A stretch of DNA of 64,000 bases, taken from assembly GCA_015698045.1 (NCBI GenBank), contig BLAL01000018.1:1116001-1180000 (forward strand), written 5' to 3'. The translations under genes and the position numbers were made by a program. How positions within the stretch are numbered: the stretch's first letter is position 1; each line of letters begins with the position of its first letter. The notes beneath the pieces are model-generated. The model saw only the letters and a list, made by a program, of their open reading frames with translations. It made no database searches and was not told the DNA's origin. The DNA comes from Rhizophagus clarus. Its lineage: Eukaryota; Glomeromycota; Glomeromycetes; Glomerales; Glomeraceae. This document shows, in pieces, positions 22,856 through 36,064 of this stretch.

Positions 22856-25648
22856 TGTTTCAATTTTATTACAGAATGTGGAGAGTTAATCGTTAAAATT
22901 AAACTTAAACCAAAAAAATTCCAAATGTGATTTATAACAAAGGGAATAATAAGTTATATGTAGTTAAATTCTTTTTTTATTGTTTGTCACAAACAAATTA
23001 ATAAAAATGTGCCAGGAATTACTTCATTAATTTTATTACAGAAATGCTAACGCTAATGATTCGAAAATTTTTTATTCTGTAATATAAATGTCATAATTCA
23101 TTAATATATTATTCAATCTTTGTTAAATTAGTTAAAGTTAATTTTTACGTTGTAACAAAACATTTCAAGGCATATCATTGTACTGACAAATTCAAAGTAC
23201 TATTTTATTAGTCCAATTCACCAATTAATCGCTGAACGTTCGTGCAGTAGTGTAACGAAGGACTATTTATTTCTACGTTATCTGGTCGAGGAGTGATTGA
23301 TTCATTTAGCTACACTTGTGTTCTAGACTTAACAACGGTACCGTAGTTTTGATTTAATTAGTTTGTTTACCTCAATGGACTTATGTCTCTTTAGTGGAAA
23401 AGGAATTATGTGATGCAACAATGCTGCTAATAGTTTCAATATATGACCAATATGAATATTAAAAACAGAAAATATAAAACAAAAATATAATGCTTTCTTT
23501 TACTACATTATAAATTTTATTATATTCTAGAATAAATACTGTATTATATTATGGTTTCTAATAGAATTTTTCAAACAGCGCGTGCGTATTGTGTATTACA
23601 CGCCTATATATGGAGAAATGTGTAACGACTTTTGACACTGAAAAACTCGCTCCACATGTTTGTTTCGCTACATTCAGATATTTGGAAAACGTTAATTTAA
23701 TTTAAGTGGGAAAATCTTAAGCGGAAAAAACTTCCTGATATAATTTCATCATGTGACAATAGTAGATCCATTACGTAATTTCTTTAATGGTCATCTCATT
23801 CAATAACTACGCAATAAATTCAAGAACTGAATTCTTTCAACATTACTTTTCATATGTAATACCACTTTATTTTGAAAAGCTAAAGAAAAACTGTTTTCTG
23901 TGAAATAGTTTGAATGTGAATAATTTTTTTTTTTTAAAAATATTAAAACAAGAAAATAAAAATAATAATCTAAAAGTTATGAGTGCGTTAAATATATTAA
24001 CATAGATAATATAGTATCATGATGATAATAACAGATAAAGTTAATTTCTTAGTACAATATAAATGGTTAACAATGGAATAGCTTTCTTCTATTTTATTGC
24101 CCATTTATTATATTTTGTTTTTTATAAAAAAAAAAAAATTTATAAACTTTATTTTAAAATATTTTTTTTTTAGTTATGGTTACGAAAGTGAATAAATAAT
24201 TACTCAAGAACTCTTATAGAATAGCGAATAGGATTTTTTTTTTTTTTTTTTGTGTATTATACATTTTATAATTTACGTGTAATTTGTTGATTTTCTTAGT
24301 TCTTCAACTTATAATATAAATATATTGAATAAACTATTTATATATTTTTTCTTCTTCGTACTGTATATATTTTGGTTTTTTTTTTTAAAAAAAAAAAAAA
24401 TGATATCAGAATAAAGACCAACTGTTGATCACTTTGGTCCTGAGCTGGATCGAAATAAATAACTACATTTATTATATGTAGGTGATCCTAAAAAAGTGAA
24501 AAAAAAAAAATTATTAATAAATATTAACATTAAAAAAAAATAGACTTAAAAAACTCAACAAAACTTTTTTTTACCCAAAGATACAGGAGAAGTTTAATAT
24601 ATTCATAAAAAGTTTACCGATAAAAATGATGTAAACGTTAAAAAAAATATAGTCGAATTCCGAGCATGTAATCTGTTCCTAATAAGAAGATAAAAATAAG
24701 TTAACGATCATTAAAAAAATCACTTTATCTAATTACGCAGAAGAGTGACCGGATCATAAAAGTTAAATTAGGTAATGCACTGTTGATCCGCGGCATACCC
24801 GATTCAGTCCAGTTATTTTCTTTTTTTTTTTAAAAAAAAGAATAAATAAAATCTATAAAATATAAAATATAATACACTAATTCTTAATTCTTAGTACCAT
24901 GTAAAATAATTATTACTGCTTATTAATTTTAATTTCAGAAACATATTTAATTAAGTATAGACGATAATAATACACCATAAAATTATAGAGTATAACACTA
25001 CATTATAGCGCAGTTATCTTGAAAAATAATATCATTTCAATTCTATTCCATGCTAATATTGTAAATTTCTATCAATGCAATTAAAGATTACAAACTGATT
25101 ACTTTTTGTAGTTCCTAGTTATGAGGAAAATTTGAAGAAATGGATTCTTGGACCTGGTTATGGGTAGGTCAGTTGTTCAGAATCTAATTTAGACTATCGG
25201 TCCTAAATTTAAAAATAGGACCGGCTGGTTCTGGAATTGAGGAGCAGGTTCTTGGATCCGGATTAAAAGAATAACGCATTCCTTTCTACTTTTACCAGTA
25301 CATGAATTTTATAAATAGTAAAAGAGGTAATGTCGTACTATAATGTGACCACCGATCTTCTTCAGTGATTTGTCGCACAAAAGTTTTATTGTTAAAGTGA
25401 ACTAAAAGATGAACTAGATAAATACTGTCAAATATTTTCATTTTCAATACCATTTATGTTATTTTATGTAGCATGAAAGTTTCTTCACTTTGAGAAATTA
25501 ACAATTTCATTTTCTAATTCTTTTGTAATTAATGAAATATTAATGGCGCAGAATTATAAAATCTGACAAATATTGTGCTACCTAAATTTGTCCTTTTTTA
25601 TCCTCATTGATTAATATAATATAAAGTGACGCAAATAACGCCAATAAT
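22856..25648. other. Intergenic stretch upstream of kinase A
   Basis: No gene recognised. The piece around 23250-23340 resembles 7330-7450. Homopolymer A and T runs are dense at 23930-24560. From about 24890 to 25648 the sequence is similar to 47940-48618, the upstream region of kinase B, so it belongs to the duplicated segment. Confidence 0.5.
25585..25648 (+). promoter_or_regulatory. Proximal promoter shared with kinase B
   Basis: The 60 bases before the start, including TTTTTATCCTCATTGA, TAATATAATATAAAGT and ACGCAAATAACGCC, match 48541-48605 upstream of kinase B with only a few differences. The TATAAAGT-like word may act as the TATA element. The conservation partly reflects recent duplication. 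Confidence 0.4.
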
Positions 25649-27385
25649 GTGAATAATTTTTTAATTTACTTTCCAACATTGAAAAAAAAAGTTCAAGTTT
25701 CAATGGAAACCGAATTTAATAAATTAAATATCTCTGATAAAAATTCTGATAAAAATTCTAATTTAAAAAACATCAACCATGGAAATTGTTCTTATTGTAA
25801 TGAACCATTTACTGAAGAATTATGGTGCAAAAAATGCGATCCATTCAGAATGATTGAAGGTTGGACCAGTGGAAATAATGATATTGACAAATTTATCAAA
25901 GGTACAATTTATGATGCAAGAAATAGTAATAAATATAATGATAGATTTGTTGAATGGGTATCATTTGATAAATTCAAAGACATAAAACAAATTGGAGAAG
26001 GTGGATTTGCGAAAGTGTATTCTGCAACATGGATTGATGGTAAGACAGAATATGTTAGACAAGATGATGGAAGTTGGAAAAAACGAGAACCTGAATCTCT
26101 CACAGTTGCTTTGAAAAGGTTAAATGGGTCACAGAATATGTCAATTGAATATTTAAATGAGGTAATATGTTTAATCAATAAAATTAAATGTACTGTATGT
26201 TGTTATATTAATGACAATTATATTAATTTACTTAATTTTAATATAAAAATAGCTTAAAACGCATTGGAATTTCAACAAACAAGATACTGATACTACATTA
26301 GACTTTTATGGAATAACCAAAGATCCAGAAACTAAAGAATTTATGATGATTTTAGAATTTGCAGAGAAAGGAAATTTGAGAAGTTTTCTTTTGAGTGATT
26401 TTAATAAAATTATGTGGAAAGATAAAATAAGAAATTTATATTGGATAACAGCTAACCTTTATGATTTACATGGATTAAAATATATTCATAAGGATTTTCA
26501 TAGTGGAAATATATTACAAATCGATGATCGTTTTACTTATATTTCAGATTTTGGATTATCAGGACCATCAACTAAACAAAAATCAGATGATAAAATATGT
26601 GGAGTATTGCCATATATTGCTCCAGAAGTTTTGAATGGAGAACCGTACACATTATCATCTGATATATATAGTTTTGGCGTAATTATGACAGAATTATCAT
26701 CAGGAAAACCACCTTTTTATAATAGAAAACATGATGTTAGCTTAGCATTGGATATATGTAATGGTCTCAGACCGGAATTTGGAAAAGGGACTCCTGAAAT
26801 TTATAAGAAACTAGCTTATAAATGTATGAATGCTAATTCAAGTCAAAGACCAACAGCAGTTGAATTATTTTTGATAATAATTATTTGGAAGGATTGTTTA
26901 AATGAAGAATATTATCAAGAAAAAGAGGAATATGGTTATAAAGGAAAAGAAGTTAAGGCAGCATTTGAAGAAGCTGATAAAGAAATACCAAATATTTCAA
27001 CTTCGTATAAAAAAAATCCTGATGCAATATATACCAGTAGATTGTTTACATTTAACAATTTAACAAAACCTGTTAATTCATCTATCATTACTTCATACCT
27101 TGGTGATGAAGAAAACAATAATGAAGGTACTATTACTGATTGATAATATTTAAATTTTTCTATTATTTAAAGTTTAACTTAATAGTTACTAATTTTTTTT
27201 TACTCCTATAGATAATCAAGATCCTCAATTAGTTGATTTAGAAGTTCCTAGCTCATTATTGCAATCAAAAGGTAATGTAAGTAACATATGTTTTATTTAA
27301 TTTTATATGAATTTTATTTATTTTGATTTAAATAACAGATGATGATGATATCGATAATGAAAAAGTGTTAATAACTAAACAATAA
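25649..27385 (+). CDS. Protein kinase A with N-terminal CxxC ribbon (4 exons, 497 aa)
   Basis: Exons are 25649-26161, 26253-27126, 27212-27271 and 27339-27385. All introns are GT–AG and the phases close. A short ribbon with Cys47, Cys50, Cys60 and Cys63 (NCSYC..LWCKKC) probably binds zinc. The kinase domain follows: glycine loop GEGGFAKVY (116-124), ATP-binding Lys156 in VALK, catalytic loop HKDFHSGNIL (Asp252), DFG Asp270 and APE (294-296), all compatible with activity. It resembles the expanded TKL-like kinases of Rhizophagus; the substrate is unknown. No signal peptide or membrane segment is seen. Stopping at the first in-frame TGA (27143) would lose a tail that splices cleanly and is conserved in kinase B. 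An alternative start is Met at 25703. Sister of the gene at 48619. Confidence 0.85.
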
Positions 27386-29495
27386 TCAAATTTCTCTTTA
27401 TTTATACTTTTTTTGCATTATTACGATTATTTATACTATGTAGAGTATATTTGTATTCTTAGTAATGATGAATAAAATACTTAAACCTGATTATATACTA
27501 TGTATCATAGACGATGATTTTAGTTAAAGTTAAATGTTAGTAAATGAAAAAAAAACCCCTAAAGGAAGTTACTATAACTTTTTATAATTTGATTCATTAT
27601 CACATTTTTCTATCAAATAATGAATTACTCGTCGCAAGCGTTTGTTATAATACTAAAGTTCAAGTAGTAGTGGTGCTAGGTTTCGATTTCTTACAGTCTT
27701 AATTGTTACACCCAAGTGTTAGGAAAGAAAATGAATTAATGCATCAAGCATTAATTTAAAGATGTCAATTACTTTACGATCATTTTCACTATAAAGAACT
27801 ATATTGCGTGAAGGTAAAGTTTATTATTATTGGTATATTAAGTATTGGAAATCCAAGATCAAGCTATATCATACATATTATAAATTTTTTAGATCTTGGT
27901 TTCTAATTTACTAATTTATTACCTACTACTGTATATATTAATTAGAGATATATCTAGTAACCAAAAGACTATCGAACTTATCGAACTGAAGATAAATTAA
28001 TTTATTTTTTATGACGTGGTAAAAATCTAAATTAACATATGGTATATAATTAAATTGCGCTAAAATTTCCATGAGATCAAAGGCTAATTAAATATAACTC
28101 ATGATACAAGGAATCAAACATTGGATAAATATTCAATAAAGCATGTCAAATTTCTTTAAAATTACAATATTTGTCCGTCCAAATAGCGTTATATTTAAAA
28201 ACTTTTTGAAATCTAGGAAAATTTCTTTCATGATACTAATTTTACATTCTGTTATTGTTTAAAAGATGCTGATTGTAAACTATCCTTAATATTGTAAAAA
28301 TAAAATAAAAATAAATGGAACGTCCTTGAAATAAATTTTAATTTGTTAAAATTGGCATTTTGTAAGTTCAACTATTTTTAACCTTTTTAAAACTTTTGTC
28401 GCGTCTCAATGAATCCAATAGATTTGAAAGATAAAGAGTGAATATAAATTTAAGATAATTAATCAGTAATGATGGAAATAAAAAATAAGTAGCAATAATA
28501 AAGGACTAGAGAAAAAAAAAATTCTAAAATTAAGAAAAGCAATGATGTGAATAAATGACGATTTACCCATATTTTTCACTGTATATTAACGATGTTAATA
28601 TCGTTTCTTCAGTCTGTAAAAATAAAACTTATAAAAAATACATTTTAATTTTCGAATATTTATTTAAGTTTTCTGGTAGAAGCAAGAATATGGAAAATAA
28701 CATAAAAATATTTTTTGTATAATTGAATTTTTATGATGGAATTACCCTCTCTTCCATCAAACTAAAAAGAATTAAGATACACGATGATATCCACGAGAAG
28801 GTTACAAAATGTCGAAATAAAATACAAAATTAGGAGTGTTTATGAATGAAAGAATGATGATATTAAAAGAGCTTTTATAAAATCGTAAAAAAAAAAATGT
28901 TTCCACAAAACGGTGAAAAATTAGATAAAAAATTAAATTAAGAATCAATTGTAAATTAACTAAATATAATACCACTTTGACTAATAACTCTAAATTATGT
29001 CTAAATCTGATAAGACAAGGCTGACAAGGTAAGTTCATTTTCCTGCTCTTATCCTCTTTATAAAGAAACTCGTCGGACATTATTTTTATTATTATTTCAT
29101 TTACCAATAATTGTTATAAATTTCTTTTCTATTATCATTTTTGGTTGATAATAATTAGCGTTAACCACTAACAATAGTTTTCAATTAAACTTTTAATGAT
29201 ATAAAAATAGGACAAACGACATATATTTACTTTTGGTTTTAATTAATCCATTTTTATTTTATTTATTTTATTTCGTACTATAATTACATATCTATTGTTA
29301 TAAAAAAAAAGGCAAAAAAGACAAAAAAATACTGGTAAAATACATGATTAAAATATTTATTTAGTAGGAATAAAATAAACAAATTAAAAAGGATAACATA
29401 AATACATACATCAAATTACTAGAATTGCATCAATCATTTAAATTATGAAAATATTCTTTTTAATAATAAAAATTTTGAATATTTATAATATCAGT
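27386..29495. other. Intergenic stretch
   Basis: It separates the convergent ends of kinase A and the P2X gene. No exon is recognised; a 101-codon minus-strand frame at 28802-29107 is low-complexity and hydrophobic without family features. Confidence 0.5.
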
Positions 29496-31456
29496 TTAAA
29501 CACGAATGGCCGCAGTGTTGACAAATTCCGATCTTCCCCAAAATTCATTGTCGTTACTCATAAGAGGAATAACTTCAACCTCATTTTCATCATTGTCATC
29601 CATATGAAAGTTTCTTTTACACCATCTGTATATTTTCATGCAACATTGTTTAATCCATATATCCACCCTATGCCTTATTGAAAAATCCATAATTAAGGAT
29701 ACAACTTTCTAAGAAAATAATTTAACAATAATTAGAATGATGTTTACAGCTAATATATGTGAAAAAAGGTAGAGAATGACTTACATATAAATAAAGAGAT
29801 GCCGTGACATTTAGAATTAATGCAGTCCAACTGAAAGACCTAATCTCTCCATGTTGATTAAATACAAAACGAATCCTATTAGAAAAAAAAAAGGAATTAA
29901 TACATATGCATATACAATATATATATATATATAATATTAAATGATTAGTATACCCATGACGTTCTTTAATCGTATAAGAACCATCATAAATATTAGAAGT
30001 AGCTTCAGTTATTTTATACCCAGCATCAACAATGATTCTCGGCTTATATTTATAATTGTAAACGTTATTCTATTTAAAATAGAAAGTTAATCTACCAGCT
30101 ACATAAATTTAAAATAAACAGATTTCGAAAGGATTACAAAATAAACAACATACTATAAATAACGAGATCGGAAATGGATTTTGAGAATATTCATAGTATA
30201 TTACAATTACGACAATGATACCAGAAGATCTATTTGACTCGTTTGCACTTTTATTTGCACCAGGAGCAGATGAGCAAGCTATTAAAAAATGAATACTTAA
30301 TTAATATAAAAGAATTTTACTATATAAATAAATATAACTCAATTAAGGTAGTTACCGCTTAAATTTGCGCCTATACATTTTTTTTTTTGAAGATTGAATG
30401 TTAATAGAATATATTTATACGAGACCTAATGATATTCTCAAATCTAAATACCGTACCTGCAGCGTCCAATATTGTTTTCATTGTTAAAATATCACCATCA
30501 TTTTTTCTATCAGCCTGTATAATTATTAAGATAATAATTAATCAAAAAAACCATTCATAATAATAATAAATAATACATAATCTTTTTGTACCGTTTGAAC
30601 TTCATCATTAGCCGACCATGATTTAATTACGTTCTTATCATCGGCAGTTAAAAGTTGACCATTCATAAGTCTGTTTTTAAGTAAAAATCTTCCATCGATA
30701 GAAGCAATAGAATGTTCGATCATAACCTATTGTTTGTTTTATTTGAGAAATTATTTTGAAAAAAGTGTACATATTATGCTGTTTGTGGTACTTACAGTAT
30801 AATTTTCAATATCAGCAATAAAAGAATCATTCATTACAGATTTACTATGAGTATTATTATTAATTATACAAGCTTCTTTAGGTGTTGATGCTAGAATATT
30901 ACAAGTTTTTCGTGGATATTTTGTCACACTTGCTCTTGTAGTAAAAAATGCTACGCCCGTTTCCTCAATTGGATATTGTATTTCTTTTGCTCCCCAATAT
31001 ACGCATGGTAATTTTTCATCTGCACAACTTGGTGGAATTGAAGTTGATGACGATTCCGCGCAATATGAGGGTTTTGTAAAGTTATTTGGTTCTCGCAATG
31101 TTAATCTTACCGCGCCAGGTATTGGAGGATCCTATGTAGTATATAAATTACGTTGTCACAATTACTATTTAACATAATTTCCGGATAAAAAATTTTAAGA
31201 TATTTACCGTTTTTAAATACCATTTACTCTCGCAGATTAATAAAATTATATAAATTGAAATAAAGAGTTGAATGACCCGATAAATTAAACAATATATTGG
31301 TCTATCTGTTATCTCACTTATTTCATTGACATTATAACTAGTAAGGAAGCTTAATCAAGAAAAGTGAGATTAGTTAAAAATAAGGATATTTTTTGAGAGT
31401 TAAGTGTAAAACAAATAAGTTATATTAATTACTTACTATTTTACTTTTCTAAGCAT
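29496..31456 (-). CDS. P2X-type ATP-gated cation channel (10 exons, 416 aa)
   Basis: Exons in transcription order are 31456-31437, 31349-31208, 31131-30796, 30726-30592, 30514-30457, 30370-30356 (15 nt), 30278-30154, 30069-29954, 29875-29785 and 29708-29496. Every junction is GT–AG and the phases give 417 codons including the stop. Architecture is that of P2X subunits: short N-terminus, TM1 at about 28-46 (LIYRVIQLFISIYIILLI), a large cysteine-containing ectodomain, the family signature HGIRF (Gly316-Phe319) after Ile-Lys, TM2 at about 332-353 with Asp354, and a 62-residue cytosolic tail with a Cys pair. Further P2X-like blocks are LPCVYW, FFTTRASV and FIADIENYTVMIEHS. The paired lysines that bind ATP phosphate in animals seem replaced around GAVRLTL, so ligand and affinity are uncertain. 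P2X homologues are known from early-diverging fungi. Membrane is not certain: plasma membrane or contractile/vacuolar type. Confidence 0.85.
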
Positions 31457-33512
31457 ATTGATAAACTAGTAGATCTATATATAGTTTAAAAAAAAAAGCG
31501 AGATTATAAAGTGAGATCCTAATTGAATTTATTCTTCAATGTAGTCTTAAGAATTCAAACGGAAATGACCCTATATAAATATATTTAAAAAATACCATGT
31601 TTCTTCATGTTAAATTATTCCAAAATTAGTTCGTTCTATTCCTAACGCCGAATTACATTGTTTACATGTAACTTTGTCGGAAATTGCTTAATTGAATCTG
31701 TAAATGTAATGTATGTCCGTTACGCAAAATTTCAATATTAATTACTGACTACGTTAGAAATTTAAATTTCTATAAAGTCAAATTTCATTGTACAAAATAA
31801 AGTTGAGTGTAACGAGTATACAATCTAAAAGAAGATATTTTAAAAAGCTTCACACAAATCAATATTAAAGTTTATAGTCAGAAAATAAAGGTATTGTAAT
31901 GAGAAAAAAAAAAAAATAAATAAAATAAATCAATGATATAATTTTGCTTTTATTTTATATTCTATATAAACAAAAACAGTGCATTATCAGAACAATCATT
32001 TTTTAATACATGTCGGTCATAATTATATAAACCTTATTTGGAGAAAATTTCTTTCACTAAATACTTACTTTTTAGTCATGCAAAAATGGAAAATTTTAAA
32101 AGAAATCAATCCCGTGCATGGTTGTGACACAATGTTCTTTGACACGTTGATAAGTGCTTATTGGTGATTCGTCACACGGTATTTGTCAACCCTGTTAAAA
32201 TTTACAAACAATGGAAGTCACAAATAAAAGTAATTATTTTGATCACCGTATTAAACCTATTTTGTTTATTTTTTTTTTGTAATCAAATGTATTACAAAGA
32301 ATAAATACAAACAGATGTCATTTTTTTATCACGGGATAGCCGTGCAGCAACACTCTTCATAAATGAAAATTCCTTGTACATTTATCACTTGGCAAAAGAA
32401 ATATCTTGATATATATTTGTGAAATCCTGTTAGTGCCATTTAATTACGTATTGTAGTAAATTACTAATATGCAGTAATTATGATGGTAAAAAAACTAAAA
32501 AAAAAAAAAAAATCTTGAAAAATTATAATTTTACTGATTAATTAATAATTTTGAATTTTGTTCTACCCTTTTTTCTTTGCCTTTAATCTATATAAATAGA
32601 ATGCGTTCACATGATGAACTAGCTACAGTAGTGGTACATTGCTAATCGGTAAATTGTAAATTTTCATTAATTTTTCCTTTAATTCTTTTTTTATAATTTT
32701 AATTTTCATTCATCCAAGTATTACGCATGTTGCACTTTTAATATCGAATATTCGAGAAATATAAAAAGCATATTTAATAAAAAGAAGTACGATCAATTGA
32801 GTTAAATTTAACAATATTAATATGTGTATAGAGTCTGTAAAAGCGTTTTCCGTGTTAGACTACCACACGTTGTCGTGAATAAGATCTGGATAATATTACG
32901 CTTAATAATTGTGCTTAATCTTGCGGATGCGCTATGCAAAATAATAACGATAATAATAAAAATACGTCCAGGTTTCAGTTAATGTCAATTATGAGGAAAA
33001 TCGCAAATCTGGATATCGCTACACTAATAGACATTGATAAGAAGTCATTATGAAAAACTTACTATAAATGGAAAAATTGCAATTAATTAATACAAACATA
33101 CTATTTATATTTTGAATAAAATACACTTAAACAATCCATCCATCTTTAGAAATAAATTTGGGTTACTTATCGATATACTATAAGTTTTTAATTTTTTTGC
33201 TCCAAAATCTAAATATAAGTGATTCTTGTATAACCTACGCAATAAAATAATTTCGAAATCCCAATATTTAATTATACATTTTTTCAATAAAACCTTCTTT
33301 CCCTAATTTTAACCGTTTAATAACAAAAAAGTTAAATAATCCAGTACAGTATTAGTTAAAATATTATAAACTATTAATAGTATGATCAATGTATTGAATA
33401 GCACAATCATATCATCATATAATTATCACCATTCTTAAATTGCCTTTTTATCCTTATTTGATCAAAATATAAAATGTAAATAACGTCCAATATTTCAAAA
33501 TATGTATTAATA
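31457..33512. other. Intergenic stretch
   Basis: P2X promoter side. No further exon, repeat or RNA gene recognised. Confidence 0.5.
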
Positions 33513-34641
33513 ATGTTCAAACTCAATTCCTTTTTTAATAAATTAAATATCTCTGATAAAGACCTGATAAAGATTATAATTTAAACATCAACCATGGAAA
33601 TTGTTTTTATTGTGATAAACCATTTACCGAAGAATTATGGTGTAAAGAGCGCGATGTCTGCGATCCATTTAGGATGATCGAAGGTTGGACGAGCGGAGAT
33701 AATTGTATCGATGAATTTATTAAAGTTACAATTTATGATGCAAGAATTAGTAAAAAATATTCTAATAAATTTGTTCAATGGATACCATTTATGGGATTGA
33801 AAATATGAAAAAAATTGGTGAAGGTGGATTTGCTAAAATATTCTGCAGATTGGTTTGATGGTAAAGCAAATTATGATGAACAGGATGATGGAAGTTGGAA
33901 AAACCAAGAGCAAAAACCCATTAGAGTCGCTTTAAGAAAGTTAAATGGATCACAGAATATGTCAGCTAAATATTTAAATGAGGCATGACTTATTACATAG
34001 TGTGTATAACTTTTTATTAATTAATTTATTGATTAACTAAGATTTAAATCTAAATTTGAACAACAGATTATACCACATTGGAATTTTAGTAGCAATAAAT
34101 TATTTAGTTTTCAATTACAATTTTATGGAATATCAAAAGATCCATTTACTAATGAATTTATAATGTTTTTACAATTTGCAAATAAAGGAAATCTGAGAAA
34201 TGTTCTTTCAAATAATTTAACAACATTCTACGGAAAGATAAAATTTATTATTTATTATGGATAATAACTACTTACATAAGTTATAAAGATTTCATAATGG
34301 GAATATAATACGATTCTTATATTTCAGATTTTGGTTTATCTGGATCGCCATATAAGCAAACATTAGATGATAAAATATGTAGGGTATTTACCATATATCG
34401 CACCGGAAATTTTGAATGGAGAACCATATACATTATCGTCCAATATTTAATCATGGCTGAATTATCATCTGGAAGACCACCTTTTTATAAAAAAATAAAC
34501 ATGATGCTAACTTAGCATTAGATATATGTAATGGACTCAAGACCAGAATTTAGAAAAGGAATTCCTGAGATTTATAAAAAATTAGCATATAAATGTATAA
34601 ATGCTAATTCAGATCAAAGACCAATATCAATTCCTAAATAA
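33513..34641 (+). pseudogene. Decayed copy of kinases A/B
   Basis: The sequence aligns end to end with the kinase A and B genes: ATGTTCAAACTCAATTCC start, ribbon (CDPFRMIEGWTSG block near 33660-33710), GEGGFAK loop near 33820, the exon 1/intron 1 region near 33980, the SYISDFGLSG block near 34316-34350 and the APE region near 34395. Frameshifts are present near 33570, 33800, 33835, 34240, 34385 and 34540, and the catalytic HKD segment is deleted between about 34280 and 34310. The region past 34641 no longer matches. It cannot make a kinase. Confidence 0.9.
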
Positions 34642-36064
34642 AAAAAAAAATCGGAAAATAATAAAAAACCATTATTCCTAGCTATACAAATATTACTAAC
34701 ATGTGAGGTCCAACCCCAAATGTAAAAAATTTGAGGATGATAAAATTAAATATTCATCGCCTGAATGATGAGAATTTGGATTTGATGCACTAAGAGCACG
34801 ATGTTTTGCCACATGGGAGGAAGAGCCGAGAGAATTATCAGGTTGAAGTGGCGTAAATTACCTAACATTTTAGAAATGCTGAAACTGCTGAAACCTATCG
34901 AAACTGCCGAAACTTGTCAAAACTGTTTCAGCATTTCGGCTCGAGTGTAATCTGACTTAACACTAGATGCTCGTCAGACTACCTAAACACTAGTGAAAAG
35001 AGTAAAAAATACATTATATTGTGTACTTCCAAATTTTTTTGTATATGTTTAGTCGATAAGTGTTACATTATGCGACATGTGACGAATAAGAAATTTATTG
35101 TAAAGGTAAAATAAAGAAATTGAAATATAAAAAATAAAATAAGATGATGAAACTTAATTTGGAACTGCCAATAATTGATGGTTCGGACTTTTTTTAAATC
35201 AACAGATCTTTTCTTCCTTTGCTTCTTGAGTTCCTGTTGCAATAAATTTTTTACTATCTCATATTCTAAAAGTTTTTATGACATAATTTTCAAATTTTAT
35301 TTCATCATTCAGTTTTTGGATTACTTTGAAATTTATCAAAAAAACAAATATTTGTGGTATGTTTAACCATGCTGAAAACTTTATAGAGTATATAGAGCAG
35401 CGAATAATATTTTTAAATACTTTTAAGAACATCTTGTAATAACTTATATGAAGTTGTTAATAATAGAAATTTTCTCAGTGTATACGAAAAAACCTGTTTG
35501 ACTGTTTCTATTCGTTTGCGAGGTATAACCTGTTGGATAGTATTCGTCTAGAATCTCTTAACTTTTGAAATGTCCGCGCGAGTTAATGTAAACAATTATT
35601 CGTAATGTGTGAATTAAATATGGTTATTGATTGATAAAAAGAATTAAAAAGTCCATAGATAAATAGGTCAAACTTGATTACGTACAATGAAATTAAAGTA
35701 TTTGTAATCAAAATAAAAAATAGCACAATAAGTCATATGGCTTCAGTATTCCTCAAAACAATAAGTAGCTAAATCGCACGACATGTTATGTAAACTCTTA
35801 TTAGATCATTAGTCTTTTTTTTTCATATTAATTTCTAGTTGATGATTTAAATAAACCAAATGAGTACGTAAAAAATTAACTCAATTATTTTATAAAACTA
35901 TATTTAAGGTACATTTTAATTGTTGACCCAATTCTTCGTTGGATTAATAATTTTACGATATATAAGATATTATTTTTTTTTCTTCTGCTAAAAATTGAAT
36001 TGATAAACTATAAATAAATAATAAGAATGTTAACTTAAAAATGGAAAATGTAATTTGAATACCG
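34642..36064. other. Intergenic stretch
   Basis: It contains the inverted repeat at 34873-34937 and otherwise AT-rich unassigned sequence. Confidence 0.5.
34873..34937. repeat. 13-bp inverted repeat around GAAAC repeats
   Basis: GAAATGCTGAAAC at 34873-34885 is exactly reversed at 34925-34937. Between the arms GAAACTGC/GAAACC words recur (CTGCTGAAACC, GAAACTGCCGAAAC). It is locally CG-richer and may be part of a MITE whose ends I could not define. Confidence 0.6.

Noticed and set aside
25909..26178. Antisense frame over kinase A exon 1 (also 48834-49097 and 26936-27118)
   Set aside because: Shadow frames of real kinase exons; repeated in kinase B only because the sense strand is conserved.
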